DNA from: Amoebophrya sp. A120
Lineage: Eukaryota > Sar > Dinophyceae > Syndiniales > Amoebophryaceae
Length of the DNA: 64,000 nt
NCBI GenBank assembly: GCA_905178155.1
Contig: CAJINV010000004.1
Coordinates: 4,195,555 to 4,259,554, forward strand
Direction of reading: 5' to 3'
Shown: positions 11,601 to 24,042 of the stretch, one piece after another
Numbering within the stretch: position 1 is the first letter of the stretch
Layout: every line of letters begins with the position of its first letter
Program-made: the position numbers and the translations under genes
The notes under the pieces: model-generated
Seen by the model: the letters and a program-made list of their open reading frames with translations, nothing else
Database searches by the model: none
What the model was told of the DNA's origin: nothing

Positions 11601-12888
11601 CAGATCTTCAGCACAGTAACGATCATACGCTCCTGCTTAGCTTAGTCGTCTCGTCGTCCCATCCTGATTCAGGAACAGAGCGAGTCAATCCATCTTGAAA
11701 CACGACCGGAGTACAGATGTGAATCAGTGCTCCGCTCTGAATCATTCACACCAAAAGATGCGAACTCGACCGCTTTCCGTATGCTGATGAATGTGTTCAG
11801 AATTCCTAACAAAGTGTAAACCCTTCAAACGCTGCAAGTAATAAATCACTTATTTTCACAGAAACCCAAAGTGCCGGACGGGCAGAAGACGGCGCGGGCG
11901 ATTTTCCAGCAGAGTGTCCAGCTGGAAGAGGTGAGCGATGTTGACAACTCCCCGAAGAAGCTTCTAACCGTGGCGTTGTTTGAGAACGACAAACTGATCA
12001 GCAGCGCCCTTCTATCATTTGTAAAAACGTCCCCACCCATAGTCAAGTTGGGAATCTAGCAACACAACTCTCCAAGCTTCGGGAGCTGTGCATGACAAGT
12101 TTCCCTCTGCAGTGTAGTGCTGATTGGCAAGAGGAGGCGCATGAGAAAGCCACTTTCGCATCCTGTTTACAGCATTACAGATTCCAAAACACGATTGGAA
12201 ATTCCTCTCATGGAGCTGCGCATTACAAATGTCCCTGTCGTTGCGCATTTGCATGCCAACTCTGGTGTGGGGACGTTAGTTTTTACTCAGGATACCTTCT
12301 GGAGGACCTGCAGGCGTACAAGAAGGCGTTTGCCACGGTGCAGCTGAAGGACGCGAAGGGGAAGAAGTATCCTGTGCAAAAGTATCGTACTCGTAGTAAA
12401 AATGATCGCAGTCATGCATTACAAATCTGGTTCCATAGGCAAATCCGCATGACAAATTCCATTTGTCATGCTGAGCGAATTTGTATCGCAATCACTACTA
12501 GTACGATACTTTTGCACTGCATAAGAAGTGCGGCTACGCAAATGTTCGATTAGACGATCCGAAGACCGCTATGAAAGTGCACAACTTCTCCCCCTCCCTC
12601 GTTAGTATTGCATGAACAGCAATACAAACACCAGCGCACAGGGAGCCTATGCATGACATCAAATCTATGTACCTAAATGTAGTACTACTGTTTGGGCTTC
12701 CTGAATTATATGATGTCATGCATAATAGTGACCGAACCCCAAGGGAGCAGCTGACATTGTGGATTTTGCATGAGAAATGAGAACGAGGGGGAGTTCCTTC
12801 GTTGTGCACTGTGATAACCGCCGCCACACCCAGTTCCACGGGGAAAACGGAGGAAGAAGAAGCCGAAGAGGAGGCGGAAGAGGAGTAG
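2682..12888 (+). CDS. Tandem C2-like domain protein, interrupted by 11 introner elements
   Basis: Exons: 2682-2722, 2875-3169, about 3435-3515, 3630-3662, 3973-4159, 4440-4498, 4770-4773, 4919-4969, 5084-5223, 5546-5652, 5914-5968, 11862-12013, 12301-12367, 12529-12569, 12822-12888. They total 1380 bases, or 459 residues. The N-terminal third is helical and charged (ILERMCEYQRDIQDLERK). It is followed by beta-rich stretches that read like C2 domains (GQISVRLFRLKKLNYPEVGE; later GLVLRVDKVAEIP...LLTVALFENDKL). The protein ends in a Glu-rich tail. C2 domains typically bind membranes or partners; no calcium-binding Asp set is obvious, so the role is unknown. The start ATG at 2682 and the acceptor near 3435 are the least certain points. 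Linking exon 5914-5968 to 11862-12013 across a 5.9 kb intron rests on a GT...AG pair, matching phase 0 and an overall length divisible by three. Two separate genes remain possible. Confidence 0.55.
2723..2874. mobile_element. Introner element, family IE-1
   Basis: Ends TATCCTGTGC...GCAGAGGATA with the IE-1 inverted repeat. The flanking duplication is weak (GCGAG/GCTCG), but ordinary GT...AG splicing at 2723/2874 also keeps the frame. It lies in the C2-like gene. Confidence 0.75.
3516..3629. mobile_element. Introner element, family IE-5 (114 bp)
   Basis: Ends TATCCAGGAAAAAAC...GTGGATA; flanking duplication ATGTC. Clean removal joins ...EEEDV to TEELDSS. The copy at 4970 has the same length. 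Confidence 0.85.
3663..3972. mobile_element. Introner element, family IE-6
   Basis: Ends TATGGGAGTGTCAG...CTGACACATCCATA; duplication CGACG. The termini carry the pair GATTGAAATCG / CGATTTCAA. Removal joins SSVATT to PAVSSRR in frame. Confidence 0.85.
4499..4769. mobile_element. Introner element, singleton
   Basis: Ends TATGCAAGAAAAAG...CTTTTTGTCGTGCATA; duplication ACCTG/GCCTG (one mismatch). It lies only four bases from the next element. Confidence 0.75.
4774..4918. mobile_element. Introner element, family IE-1
   Basis: Ends TATGCATTGC...GCACAGTATA; duplication GGTTT. Removing this element and its left neighbour gives ...YSTEDLVCEILANGT in frame. Confidence 0.85.
4970..5083. mobile_element. 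Introner element, family IE-5 (114 bp)
   Basis: Ends TATCCAGGAAAAAAC...GTGGATA; duplication GCCGA. Removal joins GRTRARP to NEADFKDYP. Confidence 0.85.
5224..5545. mobile_element. Introner element, family IE-6
   Basis: Ends TATCAGACTGTCAGG...CACACCCATA; duplication GCACG. It is the longest element in the window (322 bp). Removal joins SRTSLRT to PVAGGSS. Confidence 0.85.
5653..5913. mobile_element. Introner element, family IE-7
   Basis: Duplication CAGCA, then TATGGACGAGCTCTCAAATG and a mirror-image right end closing in CGCCATA. Removal joins QGALSI to RAGYGTDP. A second family member is at 40214. Confidence 0.85.
6145..10400. repeat. GC-rich tandem repeat block inside the putative 5.9 kb intron
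   Basis: Units of roughly 90-105 bases repeat throughout. Each has a GGGGGCCGGCCGGAAAAAATTTT-like part, a run of alternating C and G (GCGCGCGCGC), and a CCTTGGCC-GAGGGCG part. At 7300-8310 the units pair into a higher-order array: the phrase TTTTCTTTTGGCCC recurs near 7308, 7505, 7700, 7887, 8089 and 8299, a period of about 190-210 bases. Long open frames exist on both strands but only spell the repeat (Arg/Ala-rich) and are not called. The alternating CG tracts are candidates for left-handed DNA. A non-GC-rich spacer lies at about 9070-9700. Confidence 0.8.
10466..10965. repeat. 33-bp minisatellite
   Basis: About fifteen imperfect copies of a 33-base unit containing CTTCTCGTAGAGCCGGGGAA. 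Because 33 is divisible by three, the array is open in several frames, for example an 11-residue LVEPGKLDFQL repeat on +. I do not regard it as a gene: it has no flanking coding sequence. Confidence 0.85.
10985..11110. repeat. CTAGA palindromic repeats
   Basis: Dense clustered TCTAGA, CTAGATTTCTAG and AACCTAGAAATCTAG motifs, each self-complementary, follow the minisatellite. Related A-rich copies continue near 11380-11420. Confidence 0.75.
11130..11480. repeat. AGAACCTCTAT / ATAGAGGTTCT hairpin repeats
   Basis: Several inverted repeats built on a CTATTG...CAATAG core. The best are CAGAACCTCTATTGTGATAG with its complement near 11200-11232, and AGAACCTCTATCAATAGAGG near 11442-11465. A related degenerate patch (atagacattct, atagatgttct) lies near 6070-6115 at the other end of the same intron. 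Confidence 0.7.
12014..12300. mobile_element. Introner element, family IE-4
   Basis: Duplication CCTTC; ends TATCATTTGTAAAAACG...TTTTTACTCAGGATA. Removal joins DKLISSAL to LEDLQAYKKAF. GT and AG occur near the ends but using them would break the frame. Confidence 0.85.
12368..12528. mobile_element. Introner element, family IE-1
   Basis: Duplication AGAAG; ends TATCCTGTGC...GCACTGCATA. Removal joins KDAKGKK to CGYANVRLDD. Confidence 0.85.
12570..12821. mobile_element. Introner element, family IE-3
   Basis: Duplication ACCGC; ends TATGAAAGTGCACAAC...GTTGTGCACTGTGATA. Removal joins DDPKTA to ATPSSTGK, just before the acidic tail and stop. Confidence 0.85.
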
Positions 12889-13785
12889 AAGCTAGAGCTG
12901 GTGCCGTTGGGAGAAGTGAGTGCAAGTGGAACATCAACAGTCGACGGCTCCTCGTCTCCTAGTTGATTTCTTTGAACACCAACTCCAGCGCGCACGACAG
13001 CCTCGTCCTGCCGAGTTGTTGCCTGCTGGGTTGAGTTCGAAAGAAAACAATTACAATTTTCTGAGTCCTTGTTGTACGCAGTAGAGCTGAGAAAATCAAA
13101 AGGAACTTGATGATGGTGCAGAAGTGCAGCGTGTGTTGGTTCGTCGCACTGACAATGTCACCAGTGTCTTCTGGTACTACAACGAAAGTGCTGCAACTAG
13201 GGCTAGTGTATTAAATGTAGTCGTGTAGCGACGATGAAATTAATTTTACGGCATGGTGAAAATCAAAACTAATAACTGCTGATCCTGATGTTCACCATTA
13301 CTCGGGACGAAGAGCCGTGTTCGTATTTGTCTACGAGGACCCTTGTTGTCCTCCATGACGATGGGGATGGCGAGTACGTTGTACTGCAGCCGTCCTGGTT
13401 GTAGTACAACTAGGTCTGGAGAGATGAAACACAGCAGGACCGACGCGTAGTCGTGCTCGTGTCAAAGAAAACAGGTGCTGCGGAGCGCTTGCACTTTATT
13501 TCTAGATAGAACTTCTAGGTGAAGAGTGCGAGGAGAGTTATTGTTCTCAATCATACGATCGCCCGATCATGATGCTCCTTCAAAGTGGTTCAATGAATTA
13601 AACCCAAACATGTCGTGGTCCGTGACTTTATACCAAAGAGTCGTCGTTGTCGTTCACCCCTCGCAAGAACTCTAATTCTTCTGCTTGCTTTCCGTCCCGT
13701 TGGTGTACTAGTCCGACGCTTCGTGGTTCGTGTTGCGTGCCTCTATTAGTGCAGCGGTCCAGCCCGTTGGTTTTCGGCGAAAGAG
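12889..13785. other. Intergenic, no recognisable gene
   Basis: No conserved frame on either strand. It holds the 3' flank of the C2-like gene and the 5' flank of the transporter gene. Confidence 0.6.
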
Positions 13786-16700
13786 ATGGAGCTGCTTCAC
13801 GTGGGTCACCACATGAGCCTGTTTGCAACCAGTTTCTTCTACGGAGGGGGCGGTGGAGGTCAAGGAGGTATCAACAACAACTATGATTGGCAGCACGCTT
13901 ATTTTTCCGGTCAAGAAGACCTCGCGGTCCACGATCTTCGCCATGATGCAAGTTCGACAACATCATCGCACAGTTCATCCTCATCATCCTCTACTTCGCG
14001 ATACAACGCCAGACAACTCGCGAGCACTACCGCGGGCACCGCTGCGCCACTGCTGACGGAGGCGGACGAAAGTCTGCGGTTGCGGGTGCAAATCCTCTTG
14101 TTCTTCACGTTTATCTATGCATTGCAAAACTATCGTACTAGTATTGCATTACAAATTTTAATTTTTTCTAGAACAAAATAAAATGCAGTTTGTCATGCTA
14201 TACCAGGTAAAAAGTATAGATCTGTGATACACGATTGCAATTAGTACGAGTGCGATGCTTTTGCATTAGATATTATCGCTGCGGGCGTGGGCGTGTACCG
14301 CACCAAATATGCGTCGCTCACCGAAGCAGCCCGGGTCACGTCGACTGCGGTTGAGAAGAATTTCAAATTCACCTACCTTGGTGCGTACCTCCTCGCAATG
14401 CTCGCGGACTGGCTGCAGGTACTAGTGCATCAAACTTTCGGTTTTCATTGTAGTTTGCGGATCATCTGTGAAGCTGAATCCAGATAAAAACAAAAAGTAC
14501 TACACGCAGTTCTTGTCATCTTCTCACACCAGCTGGAGATGGAATAAAGTAGAATGCTGCACAACGAAGTTCAACTTGTTGTACAAGACAGCCACTATCT
14601 ATTACTTTCATTTTTTTACATTCGTTCTTCCATTCGCTCATTACGGCATAATAATTACCACACGACGACCTCCTCCCACTTCTAGGGCCCCTACGTCTAC
14701 GCCTTGTACGCAGCCTACGGATTTTCGCACGAGGACAACTCGCGTCTCTTCATTTTCGGGTTCGGCAGCAGCATGCTGTTCGGCACCTTCATTGGCGGCT
14801 ACGCGGACAAGCACGGCCGGAAAAAGTTCGCGATCCTGTACTGCATCGTGTACGCTCTGTCCTGCTGTACGAAACATTTCAACTCCTTCTTCATGCTCTC
14901 TGTAGGACGCATATGCAATGTAAATTTCCTGTACATGTACAAAATGCATGACAAATTTCGCTACCTTGCAGAGCCCAGCTTGTCATGCTGCACTAGGATT
15001 GGAGGCAAGTTTTGTCATGCAGAAACCACATTTGTACGTGTTACTGTGGATAACGCATCCTCGCGGGCGTGGCCACCAGTCTGCTGTATTCCGTGTTCGA
15101 GTCGTGGGTGGTTTGTGAACACGCGCAACGGGCATTTTCAGATGACGTGCTTGGTATAATGTGTTTAAAAATGTTGAGGAAATCGAAGGCAGTCCACGAC
15201 TTTATTATCCTTTCTGTAGTACCAGAAGTCCTCTTGGTGGTTTGTGAGGTGTGTCACGGATCACGAATACGAAAGTAGACACTACAGTACTTTGTGTGCC
15301 GTCTCGACGTTTTGGGCACGAGCTGATGATTATTTTGGATTTTTCATAGGCGATTCCATCTTGTTCTCGCGTCCATCTGCCGGAGTCGGAGAACTTACAT
15401 ACTACAACCACACCTGCACAATAGTTCCTCGCATCGTCCCTTCAACTTTTGCTTTAATATCCATTCCACAGGTGACATTTTCTCATTGGCGATTTTCGGG
15501 AACAGTTGCGTGGCCATTTCCGTTATCAAGTGCAAAAATGTCTAGGTCTGATGAACGAGTGTAAACTTGTCATGCAGATTTTGCATGACCCATGAGGTCT
15601 GGAATGCGGGACTTAGCATGGCAGACGCTGCGAGGTCTCTGCCATCCCTGTCCTGCATGAGAAACTCCCTCCCAACTTGGTCGAAAGTGGACAGCTTTTG
15701 GCGCTCATGCAACACAGATTTTTGTATGCTTCAGATTTACCATGACAAGGCACCACTTTCCAGACCCAGATATATTTGCAATTCATATCCGCGGGTTTTC
15801 TGGCGCAGTGGGTGTCCGACCTGATGCCGTTCACGAAGGTGACCGAGGTCTTTTACATTGGACAGTACACGAACCCGTTCGACTTTGCCATCGTCATTCT
15901 GCTTTTGTGCGCCGGCTGGGTGCACACGCAATGGTGCGAGAACTACGGATCCTCGAGTCTGGCGGCTACAACTTCTAGCGAGAACAAGGACCTTATCCAA
16001 GAAAAAACTGTGTTAGTGTAGCTTTCTTTGGCTGACAGCATCACAGATTTGCTCTACATGACAGAGAAAACCTGTCATGCCTGGCTTCCAAGGAAAAACA
16101 CACATGAAAAGAGGACTTCATGGCTGTCTGGCATGACAGGCGTAACTCTGTTGCATGTTCTGCATCTACAGAGTTACACGTTGCGCAGTTTTTTTCTTCC
16201 AAAGACCTCGAATCGGTCCCCCAGGACGACAACGCACTGACCCTGGAGGTATGCAATGCAAAAGTATCGTACTCGTAGTATTGCATTACAAATTAGCTCA
16301 GCATGACAAATGATATTTCTGATGCTGATTTAGCTTGAAGAAGAAATCTGTCTTGCATGACTGCGATTAGTACGAGTACGATACTTTTGCACAGGATAGG
16401 AGGAACAGGGCTTGGCCGCACCCGTATCGAATGCAAATGTGTCATCTGGGTCTGGGAGAAAGCAGAGTTTGTCAACTTACTTGGCTTCTAGCATGACGAC
16501 GACTCTCAGCTCATCTGTCCTGCATGATACTTTTTACCAGCAATAAAGAGCCCCACTGTTCTTTCATGACCAAAATCGCACGAAGACGCGGTTTGTCATA
16601 CCGAAGCTACTTGCGCCCGTCAATATAAGGTTTATTCCTTCGTCCTGATTCTCCATCGATTTCGATCTCCAGCCCCCCCGCCGGCATCACAAGTAAGTTT

Positions 16701-19243
16701 CCAGACCCAAACAGCGTCATATTTGCTATGCATAACCGGGCAGCGAGAGCAACGGTGACAAGTCGGACTTCGAGAAAGCGTGGCAACTTTTGAAGGAGGA
16801 TATTCACTGAAAATGAACCCGCCTCCTCCAATTTGTCATGCAGAGCATGCAGTAAAGTAAAGTAGACGCTTGCTATCTATGCAAAAAGTGGATCGTGGGG
16901 ATGGTTAGTTTTCCGGGAATACAGGACCGAAAAATCCAGTCTGTTGCCCTGATGAGCGGGTTTTTTGAGTCCAGTATGTTCATTTTCGTGTTCCTCTGGA
17001 CGCCGGCTATTTTGAAGGCGGACAACGGTGACATACAAACCCCGCCGTTTGGCCTGATGTATCAAACAAAAAAGTGTTAACGTTAACGGTTTTGCTGGAT
17101 TGCAAGTATGCATGACAAATTTTGCCTAGCGCTAGCATGCATGCTACGCATGACAAATTCGGTTACTTAACGTAGTTAACACTTTTTCCTGTGATATGAC
17201 CTTCGCGGTGTTCATGCTGGGATGCATGACGGGCTATCAAAGTGAAAAAAGCCCCCACCCCATAGCAAAATGGAAATTTGTGCCGGTGATTTGTAGACAC
17301 AAATCACGTTGTAATGCTAGAAGGGAAGAGATGCGGACTGTAGTGCTGGCTGGCGCAGGAACGCCTTGCGTCTTCAGCATGACAGAAAGGAACTGGAAAC
17401 GGGAAACAGCATAAGAAACTGCCTCCAAGCGAAGGAACAACTGCGTCTCTTGGTCTTCTAGCAATACAAGTCGATTTTTGTACTCAAATACAGCAACACA
17501 AATTCCGTTTTCGATATGGGGAGGGGGGATTTTTCCTCACAATACGGGCAGCTGCTTCTTCTCGCACGTCACCACACCAACCGAAGCGGGCGGCTGGGGG
17601 TGGGACATCCACCGGTGCGCTTTCTTTCTCTTCGCCGGGTCCGCCGCAAGCCACGCGATCGTGGTGTTTTCGCAGAGCTCCTTCGCCATTCTGTCCGCGT
17701 TTGTCCTGTTTGAGGTGTGCGTCGGGATGTACTTTCCCAGCATGGGCCTGCTCAAGTCCAAGGTCGTGCCGGAATCGTGCCGGTCAACGGTATAATTTCA
17801 GTGTCAGTTGTTTCTGTATAAGCTTAGTCAAGTAGCAATTGAAATTGCACATGCATGTACAGAGGTGACCACGAATTTTTGATAGTTGAAGAAGTTGTGA
17901 GAAGTGCCGTTTAGGTACTGATAACCTGTTCTCGGGCGCAGCTGCAGCTGCAGCGACAGGTGGATCCGTCGGTGGTAGGAGCTGGAACTCCGTGGCGAGA
18001 AGTGTGTCTCGTCCTCGAGCCAGCTGATCTCAAAGCGACACTAGTCAATACAGGTTGATTGTGCTAGAATGAAATTAAAATTTTGAAATTTCGTCGATTT
18101 CGCTGATCGTTAAAAATAAAATTTTGAAAATTCGCGGATTTCACTGATCGTTAAAAATAAAATTTTGAAAATTCGCGGATTTCACTGATCGTTAAAAATA
18201 AAATTTTGAAAATTCGCGGATTTGTCGTCTCCGACGCCGATGCTTTTTACCTTCAAGATTTGAATTTCTTTTGATCGCCATACAATTTCCACCCTCAATG
18301 AAAATAAAATTTTAAAATTTCGCGGATTTGCTCTCTCTTTTATGTTCCGTGTGTGTTGGTCATTGCCTTACGTGCCATGAGTGAGCACACATATGGGTCC
18401 TCTAGGCGCTCATGTAGACATTTGGTTGTGCTATAGTTTTTCTACGTCAATAAAAATAAAATTTTAAAATTTCGCGGATTTGTCCTTCTCCGAGAGCTCT
18501 ATTCATTCCGTCCTCATGGTAAGGAGAAGTGGTTTTTTAGGCTTCTCCGTTGCGCCGGCCGGCCCCCTCGTCGTCGGCGCCGGGTCGACCCAATTGGGTG
18601 GTGGAAACGCATGTTGTTGTTAGAGCGTCGCGTCGTGTGCTGCAGTACGTAGGTCAATGCAAAAGGCCGGCGCCAACGAAAATAGAACACGTCGTGTAAC
18701 CGGACTATTTAAGTACATCTAAATTGGTGCTACAATAGAACTGCGTTTTAGTGTATTAGCAGGTGTACTACAGCATGCTATTATAACCCATGATTCGAAC
18801 AACAGTTGTACAACTTTTTCCGCGTGCCGCTGAACTTCATCGTTTGTTGCGTGTTGTTGTCGAACGTGCCGGTCAAATTGGGCTTCATTTTCACGACCGC
18901 ATTGTTGTTCTGCTGCATCTACCTCCTCTACCGCATGGGTGATGTGGAAGGAATTACCAGCGCGGGCTCGCCTCTGGAAGCGGGGGAAGCGACGCAAAAG
19001 GAGCAGATTATCGGGAATGCCGACCTGGAAGAGGGAAATCCGATTGCGGGAGGGTATATGCACTGCAAAAGTATCGTACTCGTAGTATTGCATTACAAAT
19101 TAGCTCAGCATGACAAATGGAATTTCTCATGCTGATTTAGCTTGAAGAAGAAATCTGTCTTGCATGACTGCGATTAGTACGAGGAGTGCGATACTTTTGC
19201 ACAGGATAGGGTAGGCGAAAAAATGGTCGTGCGCGGTCAGTAG
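13786..19243 (+). CDS. MFSD5: MFS transporter, MFSD5 (molybdate-anion transporter) type
   Basis: Exons: 13786-14115, 14278-14418, 14686-14912, 15059-15153, 15472-15521, 15791-15993, 16209-16248, 16400-16422, 16738-16800, 16927-17059, 17199-17234, 17550-17789, 18806-19053, 19210-19243. They total 1863 bases (620 residues). The joined protein contains DWLQGPYVYALYAAYGFS, the MFS loop motif GGYADKHGRKK, SCCTKHF, YFPSMGLLKSKVVPE and RSTLYNFFRVPLNFIV, all characteristic of the MFSD5 family. Family members are plasma-membrane proteins with about 12 helices, implicated in molybdate uptake; the substrate here is inferred. The N-terminal ~100 residues are Ser/Gly-rich and not conserved. Ordinary GT...AG introns are 14419-14685, 15154-15471 and 17790-18805; the other ten interruptions are introner elements. 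Exons as short as 23 and 36 bases result. If the last element (19054) is removed at its duplication, the stop comes at once, about eight codons earlier. Confidence 0.85.
14116..14277. mobile_element. Introner element, family IE-1
   Basis: Duplication TTATC; ends TATGCATTGC...GCATTAGATA. Removal joins ILLFFTFI to AAGVGVYRTK inside the first transmembrane helix. Confidence 0.85.
14913..15058. mobile_element. Introner element, singleton
   Basis: Duplication ACGCA; ends TATGCAATG...ACTGTGGATA; the inverted repeat is poor. Removal joins FFMLSVGR to ILAGVATSLLYSVFES. Confidence 0.75.
15522..15790. mobile_element. Introner element, family IE-2
   Basis: TATCAAGTGCAAAAATGTC at the left and GATATATTTGCAATTCATA at the right; duplication TCCGT/TCCGC. 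Removal gives NSCVAISAGFLAQW in frame. Confidence 0.8.
15994..16208. mobile_element. Introner element, singleton
   Basis: Duplication GACCT; ends TATCCAAGAAAAAACTG...CAGTTTTTTTCTTCCAAA. Unlike the rest it ends AAA, not ATA. Removal joins SSENKDL to ESVPQDD. Confidence 0.8.
16249..16399. mobile_element. Introner element, family IE-1
   Basis: Duplication GGAGG; TATGCAATGC...GCACAGGATA. Both duplication-based and GT...AG excision keep the frame and differ by one Glu codon. It is nearly identical to the element at 19054. Confidence 0.85.
16423..16737. mobile_element. Introner element, family IE-2
   Basis: Duplication ACCCG/ACCGG (one mismatch); TATCGAATGCAAATGTG at the left and ATATTTGCTATGCATA at the right. 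Removal joins GLAAP to GSESNGDKSDFEK. Confidence 0.75.
16801..16926. mobile_element. Introner element, singleton
   Basis: Duplication GAGGA/CAGGA; ends TATTCACTGAAAATG...TTAGTTTTCCGGGAATA. Removal joins WQLLKED to RKIQSVALMSGFFES. Confidence 0.75.
17060..17198. mobile_element. Introner element, singleton
   Basis: Strong inverted ends: TATCAAACAAAAAAGTG at the left and its mirror closing in CACTTTTTCCTGTGATA. The flanking duplication is weak (TGATG/TGACC). Removal joins PPFGLM to TFAVFMLGCMTG. Confidence 0.8.
17235..17549. mobile_element. Introner element, IE-4-like
   Basis: Duplication CGGGC; ends TATCAAAGTGAAAAAAGCC...TTTTTCCTCACAATA. Removal joins LGCMTG to SCFFSHVTTP. Confidence 0.8.
18060..18490. 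repeat. 41-bp tandem repeat within an MFSD5 intron
   Basis: Three to four near-perfect copies (18071-18222) of a 41-base unit containing AAATAAAATTTTGAAAATTC plus GCGGATTTCACTGAT. Diverged single copies follow at about 18300 and 18450. The AAATTTT core is self-complementary. They sit in the ordinary intron 17790-18805. Confidence 0.8.
19054..19209. mobile_element. Introner element, family IE-1
   Basis: Duplication GGGTA; TATGCACTGC...GCACAGGATA. GT...AG excision (19054/19209) continues eight codons to TAG at 19241; duplication-based excision creates a stop immediately. Confidence 0.8.
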
Positions 19244-20233
19244 TAGTACACTTCTCATTTTGCGCAGAGTCTGTCTTCAGCTTCACCGGCAGATGTAGTA
19301 GAGTATTGTTGGCGGGCGGGTACAATAAGTAAAAACGGAAACTGTATATGCAAATAATAGCAAACGCTAACAACGCTAACGAAGGAAGGTAAAAAAGCGA
19401 AGCACTTTTTTCTTTTCCCGCACGAGAATGCCAATTTCCCAATGTTGAAAGAATCGACGCAGTGGTTACAACACTGACTGTGCTGCCGAAAAAGCTCCGA
19501 TCGATTGATACTTCTGCTAGCCTCGACAAACAACAAGCACTTTTTCTATGTACACGTTGAACACATAATAATATTAGCTTCGGCATCGGCTCCACTGCCA
19601 CTACCACTGAAAACTCTTTCTTGAGGAGCATGATGCTGGGTATCGTATTGACTCAATTGGAATTACTCATTTTGTTGAGCCGCGCCTTGAACTGACCGGC
19701 GAGAACCGGAACGCTGCGCGGCAGCTGCGCTCCATCTCACGTTGACGACTACGCAGAATAAAATCCATCAGCATCAGGCGTGCTGGTCAACCAAAAAGCT
19801 CTACTAACTTACGAACGCGAGCTGACATGTACGTTTTTCATTGACTAGTGGCATGGTCTTTGTTCTAGAACGACTTGGTGTTCATCAGCACGTATTTTGC
19901 TCATGCAGCCGTGTAACTGTAGTACACAGTGAACGAATAAAAAACGACCACGACGATGAAGTCCACGACCGTAACAAGGCTACTTTCCCCGTTAGCAAAT
20001 TGAGACGAGCAGCGGGTAGTGATACGGATGTCTCAAACTAAGGTGGACGAGAGCATCTTCACTGAGCAGGGCCTCCAGGAGAGGAGTTAGTACAGTGACT
20101 GTTCCTCGACCGTGGGAGGAGTGACAACATGATGATCTGTGGGAATAGAAGTAGTTTTGGAAACAGTGGCACTCAGAACAGGTGGAAACGAGTGCTTCGA
20201 GAAGTAGAAACCACAACTTTCTACATCTTCACT
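19244..20233. other. Intergenic, no recognisable gene
   Basis: No conserved frame or repeat seen on either strand. Confidence 0.6.
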
Positions 20234-20377
20234 ATGTCCTGCTTTATCGGGCTCTTCGACACTTTTCGGGAGTGCTTCAATCCGAAAAGCATAACGGGCG
20301 GCCGCGACGTGCACGCGGCGTACTACGAGCGCGTACTGATGGCACCACCAAAGGGCACCCCAACGACGGCCACAAAG
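20234..20377 (+). pseudogene. Duplicated first exon of malate dehydrogenase, or alternative first exon
   Basis: The 48 codons from the ATG at 20234 closely match the first 34 residues of the malate dehydrogenase at 21502: MSCFIGLFDTFRECFNP here against [17 protein letters not shown] there, then DVHAAYYERVL against [11 protein letters not shown]. The frame is open and ends at a clean GT donor at 20378 in phase 0. No further malate dehydrogenase exons follow before 21502. It could be a relic of a partial tandem duplication. It could equally be a live alternative first exon: exon 21502-21724 has an internal phase-0 acceptor (ctgcag before CCGAAGAAGCCG, near 21606) that would give a full-length enzyme with a different leader. 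Confidence 0.7.
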
Positions 20378-21501
20378 GTACATAACAAGATACAATGTCT
20401 TTCTAGAATATGAATTCCTCTGGTGCCCGCATATATATTGAACTTTTTTTTCATTTGCAATATTGCAACTGCTGTGGTTGATCCGTAGAAAGATTTAGGG
20501 AGTGTACTATGTGAATGTGCGCGCCAAGATGCTGCCATCATGCAACGCAGCTGCAAGTTTTTTTGTTTTGTTCAAACTTCGCCTTAGAAGTTGTACCTAC
20601 TTTTACTTATCCCACGACAGGCCTACTCTTCGGGGGGTGCTCCAGAGAAGAAGTGAATTGACGCTGATGTTGAAGATGATGTTGCTACATTATTATTACA
20701 CGCGGACGGGTGATGGAAAATCCTCTCAAAAATCTTCCTATTTCCTTACCAGCAGTCCCAGTTTTTTGATCGGCTGAAAGAAGAAAAACGGAGACGAGTC
20801 TTTCTCTTTGACGTTAATATGAATATGTGACTTTTTGTTTCCGCTCCACTTGAAAGACGCACATTTAGTGCGTGTGAAGAGAGAAATAACTACGTGCATC
20901 TCTTCTACGAGTTCCCGCCGTGTTCAACATTCCGCGAATCTTCGTGTGATTCTGGGCTGGAGGTGTGGTTTGTTTCATGTTCTTTTGAGCGATTCTTTGG
21001 TCTAGTAATAAATCCCTGTAGCATCTCGTATGGAAGAGCTTTCTGTGTTTTTTCATTGATGCTGTGTTTCTTGTTTTTTGTGGCTTTGTTTCTTCGAAAG
21101 ACGAAAGTGGTATCTTCCAGACGGATGTCCTCATAGGCACGGTTTACAAACCATGGTTCGCTAGAAGTAGAATTTGGAAGTGAACAAGTATCTCGAGTAT
21201 TTGCTTAGAACGTCCACCTGCTTCCACACCACCGGGTTAGATTTACCGTAGAAAGATGATGACTTAGATCTGGCCCACCTACATTTGCCAACGCAAACTT
21301 CTGTCCGTATCAGCGACATACTCAATGTAAACAAAAGAACTGTACGTCCTCATTTCTACCCCGACAAAGAAGGAAAAGCAGTCCTATCTTGTTCTTCACA
21401 TATCACGGCATTAGAAGCAGAAACAAGAAACCAGTCGCGTGCAACAAGGCCCCGCGTTTTTCTTCGTCCCCCGACGTTCAAAGTAGATAAAGTTATCGAA
21501 A
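20378..21501. other. Spacer between duplicate exon and malate dehydrogenase gene
   Basis: No recognisable coding sequence or repeat. If 20234-20377 is an alternative first exon, this is its intron. Confidence 0.5.
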
Positions 21502-24042
<2,541 letters not shown>

